DNA of 28,126 nt from Andreesenia sp964489735. GTDB lineage: Bacteria; Bacillota; Clostridia; Tissierellales; Gottschalkiaceae. The translations under genes and the position numbers were made by a program. The notes below the pieces were generated by a model. That model was given only the letters and a program-made list of their open reading frames with translations. It ran no database searches and was not told the origin of the DNA. The stretch lies in NCBI GenBank assembly GCA_964489735.1, contig CAZBAL010000022.1:1-28126 (forward strand). The letters run 5' to 3'. Shown here piece by piece: positions 8,349-17,154 of the stretch (position 1 is its first letter; every line of letters begins with the position of its first letter).

Positions 8349-9974
8349 CTAAAAATAGCTTTCCTCTCTCTGCTTCTCAACAACTTCTATAATATATTGA
8401 GATATATTAACCGAGTGGTCTGAAACTCTCTCAAGATTACTTATTATATCTAAAAACACAATACCTGATCCAGGAATACACTGATACTTGTTAATTCTAT
8501 CTATGTGACTGGCTCTGTACTGTTTCTCTAGCATGTCCACATCTGCTTCAGCAGCTACAACTTCTCTAGCTATCTCTTCATCAGCCTTTTTAAATGCCAA
8601 TAATGATTTCTCAAAAATAGCCATAGATTTATCAAACAGAATTCTCAGTTCTTCAACTGCACCCTCTGAAAATTCTAAATTATTCTGTATAGCATACTGT
8701 GCCTGTTCTGCAATATTTTCAGCATGATCTCCTATACGTTCTATATCCGTCATAGTATGGAACAGTGTGTTTACAATTCTATGCTGCTCATTAGTTAAAC
8801 TCAGATTACTCACTTCAGCCAAGTATTTAGTAGTTTCTGTTTGAATCTCATTAATCTGCTCTTCTCTAACTTTTATTGTATCGGCTAGATCATAATCTCT
8901 TTCAAGTAGTGCACGTTTTGCTATTTCAAGATTTTCTAAAGCTTTCTTACCCATTCTAAGAACTTCTTTAGAGCCCTGAGGAACTGCTAACGATGGTGTT
9001 TCCATAAAACGATAGTCTATATATTTTATAGTCTTCTCATCTTCGGAACCACTCTTGATAATTTTTTCAGCTGCTCTTACAATTAGATTAGCAAATGGGA
9101 ACTGAATCACAATATTAGTCAAGTTGAAGAACGTATGAGCATTCGCTATCTGTCTTCCAACATCTCCAGGTGATAACTTAAGAACTAGCATTTCTACAGG
9201 TTTTCTTAACACCACCATAAATATTATTGTTCCAATAAAGTTGAACAAGAAATGCATAAGTGCTGCCTGCTTAGCAACTCTGCTCGCACCAATACTCGAA
9301 AGCATTGCTGTAGTCGTCGTTCCAATATTATCTCCAAATAATACTGGAAGTGCCATGTCAATATCAAGAAAGCCTTGGCTTGCAAGTGCCAATAGAAGTC
9401 CTATCGAAGCACTACTGCTCTGAAGAATCGTAGTCAATAGGAATCCAACCAGCATACCCACGTACGGGTTTTTAAGCCCTTTCATCATTTCAATAAACGT
9501 TTCTGATTCACTTAGTGGTGACAATGAGTTCGACATCATAGACATACCAATAAATAGAATACCAAATCCAAGTATGATCTCAGATAGATCTTTCATCTTA
9601 GACTTCTTGCTCACTAGAGACAGAACAACTCCAATACCAACTGCTAGTGGAGCAATACCTGCTAGATTAAATGCAATTAACTGCGCTGTAACTGTTGTAC
9701 CGAGATTGGCCCCCATTATGACTCCGATGGCCTGCTTCAAGGTCATTATTCCAGCGTTTACAAACCCTACAACCATTACTGTGGTTGCTGAACTGGATTG
9801 GATAACCATGGTAACCACTATACCGACAAGCACTCCAATAAATCTATTTCTAGTAAGAATCTCAACCAATCTCTTGAGCTTCGAACCAGCAGATCTCTGA
9901 AGAGCACTTCCCATCAGATTCATACCATAAAGGAACAGTCCCAATCCACCTATAACACCAATTGCTATAGACAT
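8349..9974 (-). CDS. Na+/phosphate cotransporter family protein with PhoU domain
   Basis: A 541-residue protein. The N-terminal ~300 residues are a membrane domain made of two inverted repeats, each with a QSSSA signature (59-63 and 185-189) and a matching GANLGTT / GDNIGTT loop (88-94, 214-220). These are the hallmarks of the PNaS (NptA/YjbB) Na+/phosphate symporter family. The C-terminal ~200 residues (about 335-541) form a PhoU-like helical domain with two three-helix bundles. Members act at the cytoplasmic membrane and may import or export phosphate; direction cannot be told from the sequence. The ATG follows AAGGAGG. The gene stands alone, with a weak candidate promoter upstream and a strong terminator downstream. 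A link with the phosphate needed by the neighbouring glycine reductase is possible but only positional. Confidence 0.92.
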   Translation of the reverse strand: MSIAIGVIGGLGLFLYGMNLMGSALQRSAGSKLKRLVEILTRNRFIGVLVGIVVTMVIQSSSATTVMVVGFVNAGIMTLKQAIGVIMGANLGTTVTAQLIAFNLAGIAPLAVGIGVVLSLVSKKSKMKDLSEIILGFGILFIGMSMMSNSLSPLSESETFIEMMKGLKNPYVGMLVGFLLTTILQSSSASIGLLLALASQGFLDIDMALPVLFGDNIGTTTTAMLSSIGASRVAKQAALMHFLFNFIGTIIFMVVLRKPVEMLVLKLSPGDVGRQIANAHTFFNLTNIVIQFPFANLIVRAAEKIIKSGSEDEKTIKYIDYRFMETPSLAVPQGSKEVLRMGKKALENLEIAKRALLERDYDLADTIKVREEQINEIQTETTKYLAEVSNLSLTNEQHRIVNTLFHTMTDIERIGDHAENIAEQAQYAIQNNLEFSEGAVEELRILFDKSMAIFEKSLLAFKKADEEIAREVVAAEADVDMLEKQYRASHIDRINKYQCIPGSGIVFLDIISNLERVSDHSVNISQYIIEVVEKQREESYF

Positions 9975-10077
9975 CCCCCGTTTACCTCCTTAATAATTAA
10001 TTCACAAATCAATAAACTCTAATAAGACCAAACTCTCTAACACGATTATGTAGTCTCACTTTAAACTATAACACAAT

Positions 10078-10106
10078 ATATTAATAAAATATTAAATTCA
10101 TGTTAA
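10078..10106 (-). promoter_or_regulatory. Possible promoter for the Na+/phosphate symporter-like gene
   Basis: Minus strand TTAACA (10101-10106), 17 bases, TAATAT (10078-10083). The surroundings are very AT-rich, so chance matches are likely. TTAACA is also the half-site of the Bacillus Pho box, but no second properly spaced copy is seen. Confidence 0.35.
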
Positions 10107-10180
10107 CTTTTCTATATATATTTAATAATACAAAGGTAAATCTTATAACACACTCCATAATTTTAACGATTTAATGTTTC

Positions 10181-10648
10181 CTACAATAAATCCATAAAAT
10201 CCAGCTGTCTTAAAGCCTCATACAAAACAATGGCAACAGTATTTGATAAATTTAATGATCTTGCCTTTTCAATATTTTTCATCGGAACTCTCATGCAATT
10301 GTCAGGATATGTTTTATGAATCAAATCCGGCAACCCAGCTGTTTCTTTTCCGAACACTATATAATCCTCATCTTGGTAGCTGATATCTGAATATGTCTTA
10401 TTTCCCTTAGTAGTTGCAAAATAATATCTGCCACCTTCAGTTTTTTTAAAAAAATCTTCTAAATTCTCATATACGGTTATATCCAATAGTGACCAGTAGT
10501 CAAGCCCAGCTCTCTTTACAGCTTTCGAGTCTATCGAAAAGCTCATCGGTTTTATAATATGAAGTCTTGTATCTGTAACTACACAGGTTCTGGCGATATT
10601 CCCTGTGTTCTGTGGTATTTCTGGTTCAAATAATACTATATTTAACAA
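10181..10648 (-). CDS. trmL: tRNA (cytidine/uridine-34 2'-O)-methyltransferase
   Basis: A SPOUT-class methyltransferase that modifies the wobble ribose of leucine tRNAs. At 155 residues it has the family's usual size. It shows LNIVLFEPEIPQNTGN at the N-terminus, FGKETAGLP in the middle and VPM...RSLNLSNTVAIVLYEALRQ at the C-terminus; the last two form the knotted S-adenosylmethionine site. No ATG is available. I chose TTG 10646-10648, which gives the conserved N-terminus and follows AAGGTGG at short spacing; a TTG five codons upstream (10663) is the alternative but lies on that site. It is the last gene after nth (59 bases), with no clear terminator behind it. Confidence 0.9.
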   Translation of the reverse strand: MLNIVLFEPEIPQNTGNIARTCVVTDTRLHIIKPMSFSIDSKAVKRAGLDYWSLLDITVYENLEDFFKKTEGGRYYFATTKGNKTYSDISYQDEDYIVFGKETAGLPDLIHKTYPDNCMRVPMKNIEKARSLNLSNTVAIVLYEALRQLDFMDLL

Positions 10649-10707
10649 AGTTCCACCTTCCAACTTTTATCTTCTAACTTTTAATTAATATCTTTAAAAA
10701 GTGTTAT

Positions 10708-11337
10708 CTATGAATTGTAGTATTCACATAAATCACTAATATTGCACTCTTCACAAAGTGGAGTTCTAGCTTTACATGTCCTTCTTCCATGAAAAATTAT
10801 CAGATGGTGTGCATCTGTCCACATATCCTCATCTATATTTTTCATAAGATCTTTTTCTGTATCTACTACATTGTCACTATTTGCCATACCTATTCGGTTA
10901 GACACTCTGAAAACGTGCGTATCTACAGCTATTGCATTAACTCCAAATGCATTACTCAAAACTACAGAAGCAGTTTTTCTTCCCACACCCGGAAGGCTTT
11001 CCAGATCCTTTCTATTATCCGGAACCTCAGAATTGAATTTCTCTACTAAAATACTTGATGTTCCTAATATACTCTTGCTTTTATTTCTATAAAAACCAAT
11101 CGTCTTGATCTTTTCAGCAAGCTCAGATTCAGTCAGCTTAAGAAAAGCTTCTGGTGTATTGTATTCCTTAAACAGTTCACTCGTAACTATATTTACCCTC
11201 TTATCCGTTGACTGTGCAGATAAGATTGTTGCAATCAGAAGCTCAAAAGGACTGCTGTGCACTAGTTCACACTCAGCATCCGGATATCTTTCTTTTAGTC
11301 TTTTCAGCACTTCTTTAATATCTTTTTTACTCAGCAT
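10708..11337 (-). CDS. nth: Endonuclease III (DNA glycosylase/AP lyase)
   Basis: Removes oxidised pyrimidines from DNA and nicks the resulting abasic site. The 209-residue protein has the helix-hairpin-helix LPGVGRKTA with catalytic Lys121, catalytic Asp139 in VDTHVFRV, and a complete 4Fe-4S loop Cys188-x6-Cys195-x2-Cys198-x5-Cys204. The ATG has GAGGGG at five bases. Its first 11 bases overlap the end of queG, indicating translational coupling. Together with nfo two genes upstream it gives this transcription unit both classical base-excision activities: glycosylase/AP lyase and AP endonuclease. Confidence 0.96.
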   Translation of the reverse strand: MLSKKDIKEVLKRLKERYPDAECELVHSSPFELLIATILSAQSTDKRVNIVTSELFKEYNTPEAFLKLTESELAEKIKTIGFYRNKSKSILGTSSILVEKFNSEVPDNRKDLESLPGVGRKTASVVLSNAFGVNAIAVDTHVFRVSNRIGMANSDNVVDTEKDLMKNIDEDMWTDAHHLIIFHGRRTCKARTPLCEECNISDLCEYYNS

Positions 11338-12610
11338 AAAACCCCTCTATCCTCTCTAATTCCTCTTTTAATTCTTTTTTATAATCACATAACTCTTTTG
11401 CTTTAACTCTATCTATTTTATAAAGTGACCATAGTGCATACTTTCTAATCATTTCACTTCCATCAGAAAGCAATCTCCCTAATATATTTACTGACTCTGT
11501 AGTTTTGATTTTAGAGAGAGCTATAACTGCATTTCTTCTGAGAATATTCTTGCCTCGCCAGCTAAATGCAGAAGCTCCATATTTCTCTTTAAAGTCTCGA
11601 TTGGACATAAATAACAGTTCTTCAAGGTCTATTTCATTCGTATTGCAAAAACTTCCTGTTATATGTTCAGTTTCACTATTTAGAGCTTCACTGTAGCTTG
11701 AAGAACCTTCTCTGTCCGTTTCGGTTTGATTAATATCTATCCGTCTTAGATTAAATGGACATACGTTTTGACATATATCGCAGCCGTAAATCATTTTTCC
11801 CATCTTATCTCTCAGTTCAAATGGAATATCATTCTTTGTCTGTGTCAAATAAGAAAGACATATTCTGGAATTCATAGTCTTTCCTTCCTGAATAGCCCCT
11901 GTTGGACATGCTTTAAGACATAGACTGCAATCGCCACACCCTATATGCTCTTTTTCATTGATAGAGCTTATAGAATTCTTCTTGTTGTTTCCCTCTATAG
12001 AATTTACATTGTCACTGGAGTTTTTGACTCCAATAATTTCAAAATCAACAAGAATATAACCAAGGAATATCATTGAACCGAATTCTTGATTTATAATACA
12101 GCTGTTCTTCCCATAGAATCCAACTCCAGAGTTTTTAGCGATTTCTCTGTCAACCAAAGGAGTCGTATCAACTCCGATAAAATAATCAAATTCATAATCT
12201 TCTTTAAGCTTTTCTACAAGCTTTTTCATTCTTTCGGTTAACACTATATGATAGTCTAACCCTATGGAAGATTTTGAAATAAAACCTGTCAGATTTCGAC
12301 TTTTAAAATTTTCAGGCGTCTCAAACTTATTTTTAATTTTTACACAGGCTTGATCATATTTAATGTTTTTATTTAAGTCCTTCCCATATGAAATCCCAAC
12401 AGATATCATTGTTTTCCAGTTTTTCATTATATTCTCTGGAGAAACTCTTTCTTCTATCGGATGCTCAAATTCCGTATCAAAATTATTATCTTTTCTATAC
12501 CTTAGCTTTTTCTCGATAATTTCACTGTCATACTCATCAGTAAATCCAACTACATCTATTTTCAAAGACTTAGCAATAGATTCTATCTCACTAAATCTTA
12601 TTTTTTTCAT
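11327..12610 (-). CDS. queG: Epoxyqueuosine reductase with C-terminal HEAT-like repeats
   Basis: Cobalamin-dependent iron-sulfur enzyme that reduces epoxyqueuosine to queuosine in tRNA, the last step of the pathway. Visible features in 427 residues: the catalytic-domain segment VDREIAKNSGVGFYGKN with putative acid Asp154, and a ferredoxin-like module with Cys225, 228, 231, 235 and Cys277, 280, 284 (plus Cys251) for two 4Fe-4S clusters. The C-terminal ~90 residues are helical HEAT-like repeats. Residues about 195-222 are a Ser/Asn/Lys-rich insertion just before the first cluster that looks disordered. The start overlaps the nfo end by 20 bases and the Shine-Dalgarno is weak, so coupling to nfo translation is likely. 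No other queuosine genes are in view; the cell may salvage a precursor or encode them elsewhere. Confidence 0.92.
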   Translation of the reverse strand: MKKIRFSEIESIAKSLKIDVVGFTDEYDSEIIEKKLRYRKDNNFDTEFEHPIEERVSPENIMKNWKTMISVGISYGKDLNKNIKYDQACVKIKNKFETPENFKSRNLTGFISKSSIGLDYHIVLTERMKKLVEKLKEDYEFDYFIGVDTTPLVDREIAKNSGVGFYGKNSCIINQEFGSMIFLGYILVDFEIIGVKNSSDNVNSIEGNNKKNSISSINEKEHIGCGDCSLCLKACPTGAIQEGKTMNSRICLSYLTQTKNDIPFELRDKMGKMIYGCDICQNVCPFNLRRIDINQTETDREGSSSYSEALNSETEHITGSFCNTNEIDLEELLFMSNRDFKEKYGASAFSWRGKNILRRNAVIALSKIKTTESVNILGRLLSDGSEMIRKYALWSLYKIDRVKAKELCDYKKELKEELERIEGFYAE

Positions 12611-13424
12611 CTCTGATCATCTCAATCTCTTTAGCATATCCATCCAATTCATTAGGTGTTTCTAGTATAAAGATTTTGTCTTTAAGTCTATCATTGTATA
12701 CAAAGTTCATAATTGCATCATAACCGATTGACCCCTCACCTATTTTTGCATGCCTATCTTTATTCGAGTTGAATTCCGTCTTACTGTCGTTTAAATGAAT
12801 TACCTTCAATCTATCAAGACCTATAATCGAATCAAATTCATCCAGAACTCCATCTAAGTCATTTACAATATCATATCCAGCTGAATATATATGACAGCTA
12901 TCCATGCAAACTCCTAAATTATCAGAATAATTTGTTAAATCTATTATTTCTCGAATTTCTTCAAATGTTTTTCCAACTTCAGTCCCTTTTCCGGACATTG
13001 TTTCAAGCAGTATCATAACATCTTCTTTCTCAGATAGCACCTCATTAAGTCCTTCAGCTATTCTCTTCACACCGTATTCTGAACCTTTCTGAAGATGAAA
13101 CCCTGGATGTAAAACTATATATTTAGCAGGTGTTTCACTCATTCTTATAAGATCCTCTTTTAAAACTCTTGTGGCTATTTCATAAGTATCTTTCTTATGG
13201 GATCCTAAATTCAATATATAAGGTGCATGAGCTACTATACCAGAAATACTTTCAGCATCCATAATTTCTTCAAGCCCCTCTATATCCTTTGCATCCAGTT
13301 CCTTAGCTGATGTTCCCCTTGGATTTCTAGTAAAAAACTGAAAAGTGTTTGCATTTATATCTTTCGCCATTTCTCCCATTTTTTTATAACCTTTTGAAAC
13401 TGTCAGATGACAACCTATTCTCAA
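12591..13424 (-). CDS. nfo: Endonuclease IV (AP endonuclease)
   Basis: Cleaves DNA 5' to abasic sites and removes blocked 3' ends. The 277-residue TIM-barrel protein carries all nine metal ligands of the family in order: His66, His106, Glu141, Asp175, His178, His210, Asp223, His225 and Glu255. The start codon is TTG (13422-13424), preceded by AGAAGGGTGAG; no better start gives the conserved IGCHLTVSKG beginning. It is the first gene of nfo-queG-nth-trmL, read from a promoter at about 13562-13590 that sits back to back with that of rodA. The 3' end overlaps queG by 20 bases. Confidence 0.95.
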   Translation of the reverse strand: MRIGCHLTVSKGYKKMGEMAKDINANTFQFFTRNPRGTSAKELDAKDIEGLEEIMDAESISGIVAHAPYILNLGSHKKDTYEIATRVLKEDLIRMSETPAKYIVLHPGFHLQKGSEYGVKRIAEGLNEVLSEKEDVMILLETMSGKGTEVGKTFEEIREIIDLTNYSDNLGVCMDSCHIYSAGYDIVNDLDGVLDEFDSIIGLDRLKVIHLNDSKTEFNSNKDRHAKIGEGSIGYDAIMNFVYNDRLKDKIFILETPNELDGYAKEIEMIRDEKNKI

Positions 13425-13561
13425 TATTTACTCACCCTTCTCTATCTATAGTGTAGCATTTATTCATATATCTTCTTTAAATATATCTATTCAGTTAGAA
13501 TTTACAGATTATACTTTGACTATTACTACATTATTGTCTATTCTATTAATTACATATCATT

Positions 13562-13614
13562 ATTATACCTTATTTCTTGAATTTTGTTTAATCTATGGAA
13601 ATATAAGGTATATT
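13562..13614. promoter_or_regulatory. Back-to-back promoters for nfo (-) and rodA (+) with an inverted repeat
   Basis: Minus strand: TAAACA (13585-13590), 17 bases, TATAAT (13562-13567). Plus strand: TTGTTT (13584-13589), 19 bases, TATATT (13609-13614), a weaker match. The two -35 regions are the same bases. A perfect 10-bp inverted repeat, TATACCTTAT (13564-13573) and ATAAGGTATA (13603-13612), covers both -10 regions. The rest of 13425-13658 is AT-rich leader for both genes. Confidence 0.5.
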
Positions 13615-13658
13615 AACTATGATGTAATCTATTAAGATATTTTGGAGGTTTAGCATTT

Positions 13659-14783
13659 ATGGAATACAATACCAGACGTCTGGATAAAACTATACTTTTC
13701 TGCTTCATTGTTCTGCTCATATGGGGTGTTTTTATGGTTTTCTCAACTACGAGTTATAAAGACTCTGGTAGTAAACCGTACATAATAAACCAATTACTTG
13801 CTACAGTACTAGGAATAATCGGGATAGTTGTCACATTGAAATTCAGGAGTGAAACAATTGAAAAGCTTACCGTTCCATCATATATAATTTCAATTATTAT
13901 GCTCATATGGGTCTTGTTACATGGAATTGGTGAGGTTGAATGGGGTGCAAAGAGCTGGATAAGGTTTAAATTTCTAGGATTTCAACCCTCAGAGCTTGCA
14001 AAAATTGGTTACATATTGTTTTTATCTAAGTATATCTCCAAAAGAGAAAGAAAAATCAACGATGTAAGAAACTTATTAAAGATATTTATAGTAGCCTCAA
14101 TTCCAATTTTACTGATAATGATGCAACCGGACTTCGGAACAGTTTTAGTATATCTTTTTGTTCTTTTAATCATGATTCTTTCAGCAAATATAAACAAAAG
14201 ATATATTGGCCTTTCCATGATACTGATGTCAATAACAACTCCTGTCCTATGGACAAGACTGAGCAACTATCAGAAAAATAGAATTTATAACTTCATCAAT
14301 CCCAGCTTTGATGTTAATGAATCCGGATACCAGGTAACTCAGTCAAAGCTTGCAATTAAAACATCTGGTCTCTTTGGTAAGGGACTTATAAGAATTAAAG
14401 GAATTCCTTTTATTGAAGTACCTGAAAATCACAACGACTTTATTTTTTCTGCTGTAGTTGAAAGCTTTGGAATAATAGGTGGTATTATAATGATCCTACT
14501 TTTTATTGTCATCATATATAAAATACTTAAACGATCGAATGATATCCCTAATAGGTTTCAATCATACGCACTAAAAGGATTTTCGGCTCTATTGTTTTTT
14601 CACTTTTTTGAAAGTGTAGCTATGACTATGGGAGCGATGCCTGTTACAGGAATTCCGCTTCCATTTATTAGCTATGGTGGTACTTTTCAGTTGACCAATC
14701 TTATTATTATGGGATTGATACTGAAGTTCACCTCATATGAAACAGCTAGTACGCTATCAAACAATTTTATAAAGAATAAATGA
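13659..14783 (+). CDS. rodA: SEDS-family peptidoglycan glycosyltransferase (RodA/FtsW/SpoVE)
   Basis: Polymerises lipid II into glycan strands together with a class B penicillin-binding protein. The 374-residue protein is hydrophobic with about ten membrane segments. It has the family signatures FQPSE (108-112), QPDFGT with putative catalytic Asp158 (156-161), and PFISYGG near the C-terminus. Length and loop features fit RodA best, but FtsW and SpoVE are close paralogues, so the symbol is a best guess. The ATG follows GGAGG. No partner transpeptidase gene lies nearby. It is one of only two plus-strand genes here, and its last 27 bases overlap the end of the convergent DUF1294 gene. Confidence 0.88.
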   Translation: MEYNTRRLDKTILFCFIVLLIWGVFMVFSTTSYKDSGSKPYIINQLLATVLGIIGIVVTLKFRSETIEKLTVPSYIISIIMLIWVLLHGIGEVEWGAKSWIRFKFLGFQPSELAKIGYILFLSKYISKRERKINDVRNLLKIFIVASIPILLIMMQPDFGTVLVYLFVLLIMILSANINKRYIGLSMILMSITTPVLWTRLSNYQKNRIYNFINPSFDVNESGYQVTQSKLAIKTSGLFGKGLIRIKGIPFIEVPENHNDFIFSAVVESFGIIGGIIMILLFIVIIYKILKRSNDIPNRFQSYALKGFSALLFFHFFESVAMTMGAMPVTGIPLPFISYGGTFQLTNLIIMGLILKFTSYETASTLSNNFIKNK

Positions 14784-15038
14784 CTCTAATATTTTGATCA
14801 ATACTGCTATTATCGGAACACCTGCATAGAACTTCGGTTTACTGAGCTTATGCTTGAAAATGACCATACCTATGAGGCTTCCGAATGCACCGCCTATTAT
14901 TGACAGAATAATTAGGGTCATTTCACTTATTCTCTGTTTTTTTCTCTCAGCTTTTTTCTTATCTATGCCAAACGCAGCAAAGCTTAATATGTTTACTGCA
15001 ACTGAATATGAAATATAGGCAACAATCTCATTTTTCAT
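14757..15038 (-). CDS. DUF1294 family small membrane protein
   Basis: A 93-residue protein with three hydrophobic segments (about 4-23, 42-62, 73-90) and a basic loop KKKAERKKQRI after the first. It contains FAAFGIDKKKA and the GGAFGSLIGMVIFKHKL segment characteristic of DUF1294. Function is unknown. The ATG has AGGAGG at good spacing, so I regard it as real despite its size. Its 3' end overlaps the rodA 3' end tail to tail; the stop is an ordinary TGA, so UGA is also read as stop in this genome. I see no clear promoter; its transcript would form an antisense overlap with rodA mRNA. Confidence 0.82.
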   Translation of the reverse strand: MKNEIVAYISYSVAVNILSFAAFGIDKKKAERKKQRISEMTLIILSIIGGAFGSLIGMVIFKHKLSKPKFYAGVPIIAVLIKILESFILYKIV

Positions 15039-15167
15039 CTGTTTACCTCCTGATATTGTAATATTTTAACTCCATAGTTCTGAACTTTCTACCGTGCTAG
15101 CGACTCTCTAATATCTTCTTTGCATATTAACTAAACATATGGTTGACGGTTAAAATAGTTGACCATT

Positions 15168-15196
15168 AAAAAAGAGGATGTATTTAAACATCCTCT
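15168..15196 (-). terminator. Terminator of rny
   Basis: Nine-bp perfect stem AGAGGATGT (15173-15181) and ACATCCTCT (15188-15196) with a six-base loop and six T on the minus strand, about 30 bases past the rny stop. Confidence 0.9.
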
Positions 15197-15224
15197 CAAA
15201 TATTATTAATAAATTAATCCATTT

Positions 15225-16766
15225 CTATTTTGCGTATTCAACTGCTCTTGTTTCTCTTATCATATTGACTTTTATCTGTCCTGGATAAGCAAGCTCAGAT
15301 TCTATTCTCTTAACTATCTCTCTAGCAATTATCACTGCTTCATCATCATTTACAACTTCAGGCTTAACCATTATTCTGATTTCTCTACCTGCCTGAATAG
15401 CAAATGATTTCTCTATACCTTCGAACGAATTCGCAATTTCCTCTAACTTTTGTAATCTCTTAATATAAGATTCCAGTGTTTCTCTTCTAGCTCCAGGTCT
15501 CGCAGCTGATATTGCATCTGCCGCTTGAACTATTACTGCTTCAAGTGTTTCCGGCTCTACATCTCCATGATGAGCCTCTATCGCATGAATAACTTCTTTC
15601 GACTCCCTATATTTACGTGCAAGGTCTACACCTATAGCAACATGAGGTCCTTCCATTTCCTGGTCCATAGACTTTCCTAAGTCATGAAGAAGGCCACCTC
15701 TCTTAGCAATATCAACATCTGCACCAAGTTCTTCAGCAATGTAAGCTGAAATCTTTGCTACCTCTATAGAGTGCTCCAAAATATTCTGTCCATAACTTGT
15801 TCTGTAAGTGAGTCTACCTATGAGTTTGATAATTTCAGGATGTAATCCGTGAACGCCAACATCAAATGCTGCCTGCTCTCCCTTTTCTTTCATATGATTC
15901 GCTATCTCTTTACGAGCTTTCTCAACCATTTCCTCAATTCTCGCAGGGTGGATTCTTCCATCAACTATAAGCTTTTCTAGAGCTATTCTGGCTACCTCTC
16001 TTCTTATAGGGTCAAATCCCGAAAGTATAACTGCTTCAGGTGTATCATCTATAATAAGATCTATTCCTGTCAATGTTTCTAAGGTTCTTATATTTCTACC
16101 TTCTCTACCTATGATTCTACCCTTCATTTCATCATTCGGCAGGTTTACAACTGATACCGTAGTCTCAGCTACATGATCTGCTGCACATCTTTGAATAGCA
16201 TAAGTGATAATCTCTCTTGCTTTTTTGTCTGCTTCTTCTTTTGCTTTCATTTCCATATCTCTTATCATCAAAGCAGTATCATGAGTAATATCCCTTTTCA
16301 CTTCATCCAATAGAATATCCCTAGCTTCTTCTCTACTCAAGTTTGATATTCTGTCCAGTTCATCCTTCTGCTCTTCATAGAGCTGATCAACTTTCACTTC
16401 TTTATCATCAACTTCTTTTATTCTTCTATTTAAGAATTCATCTTTTTTCTCTATCGAATCAGTTTTCTTATCTAAAGTTTCTTCTTTTTTCAGCAATCTC
16501 TTTTCCTGAACCTGTATTTCATTTCTTCTTTCTTTCGTTTCAAGATCAAGCTCATTTCTGAGATTGTGAATCTCTTCTTTGGCTTCTATAAGCATTTCTT
16601 TCTTTATAGTTTCAGCATCTCTCTTTGACTCCTCAACTATTTCAGAAGCTCTGTGCTCAGCTCCACCAATAAGTTTTTCCGCTATAGATTTTCTAACAAA
16701 AAAACCGATTGCCGCTCCAATAGCTGCCGTTATTATAGCAACTATTACCGTAATTGCTCCGCCTAT
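15225..16766 (-). CDS. rny: Ribonuclease Y, apparently with an AUA start codon
   Basis: Membrane-anchored endoribonuclease that starts mRNA turnover. Read from ATA 16764-16766 it is 513 residues: a membrane segment (about 4-24), a long coiled coil (to about 190), a KH domain with GRIIGREGRNIR (216-227), and an HD domain with LLHDLGK (His361-Asp362). The first in-frame ATG is 57 codons later (16593-16595) and would delete the membrane anchor. No ATG, GTG or TTG exists in frame between that codon and the upstream TAA. A strong AAGGAGG lies nine bases before the ATA, and the reading that follows (GGAITVIVAIITAAIG...) is a normal RNase Y N-terminus. So either the gene initiates at AUA or the base is a mutation or sequencing error. 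Own promoter and terminator. Confidence 0.93.
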   Translation of the reverse strand: MGGAITVIVAIITAAIGAAIGFFVRKSIAEKLIGGAEHRASEIVEESKRDAETIKKEMLIEAKEEIHNLRNELDLETKERRNEIQVQEKRLLKKEETLDKKTDSIEKKDEFLNRRIKEVDDKEVKVDQLYEEQKDELDRISNLSREEARDILLDEVKRDITHDTALMIRDMEMKAKEEADKKAREIITYAIQRCAADHVAETTVSVVNLPNDEMKGRIIGREGRNIRTLETLTGIDLIIDDTPEAVILSGFDPIRREVARIALEKLIVDGRIHPARIEEMVEKARKEIANHMKEKGEQAAFDVGVHGLHPEIIKLIGRLTYRTSYGQNILEHSIEVAKISAYIAEELGADVDIAKRGGLLHDLGKSMDQEMEGPHVAIGVDLARKYRESKEVIHAIEAHHGDVEPETLEAVIVQAADAISAARPGARRETLESYIKRLQKLEEIANSFEGIEKSFAIQAGREIRIMVKPEVVNDDEAVIIAREIVKRIESELAYPGQIKVNMIRETRAVEYAK

Positions 16767-16891
16767 TTTACTGCACCTCCTTATTTAGTTTTCAAAATTC
16801 AAAATACTATATGAATTTAGTCGTTTTTTAAGATATGGTTAATTTAAATATTAATAATAAGTATTAATAAAAAAATATTAATATACCTATA

Positions 16892-16920
16892 ATTTTAATA
16901 CTTTTACTGTGATATGTCAA
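16892..16920 (-). promoter_or_regulatory. Sigma-A promoter of rny
   Basis: Minus strand TTGACA (16915-16920), 17 bases, TAAAAT (16892-16897). Transcription near 16885 gives an AU-rich leader of about 118 bases before the AUA start. Together with the recA terminator this accounts for the 388-base gap 16767-17154, in which I see no other gene. Confidence 0.82.
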
Positions 16921-17020
16921 TCTCAATAGAACTAGTAATAACCGAGTTTCAGCCATTTTCAACTATAATCAATTTCACCTTTCTAAAAAACTTCCATAAA
17001 AATATAGAAAACTTTTAAAT

Positions 17021-17071
17021 AAAAAACAGAGCTACAGAAATTATGGTTTTACCAAAAAGTCTGAGCTCTGT
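17021..17071 (-). terminator. Terminator of recA
   Basis: Outer stem ACAGAGCT (17026-17033) and AGCTCTGT (17064-17071), with inner CAGA/TCTG and GGT/ACC pairings in a long arm, followed by six T on the minus strand. It separates recA from rny. Confidence 0.8.
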
Positions 17072-17154
17072 CATTTATTTTCTGATTCTATATTATTTTA
17101 CTTCTATTTCAGAGTGCAAAATATCATACAAAATATCTATATGAATAATATTAA

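Noticed and set aside
15135..15165. GTTGAC direct repeats between rny and the DUF1294 gene
   Set aside because: Two copies on the plus strand with no downstream plus-strand gene and no conserved spacing to a -10; probably chance.
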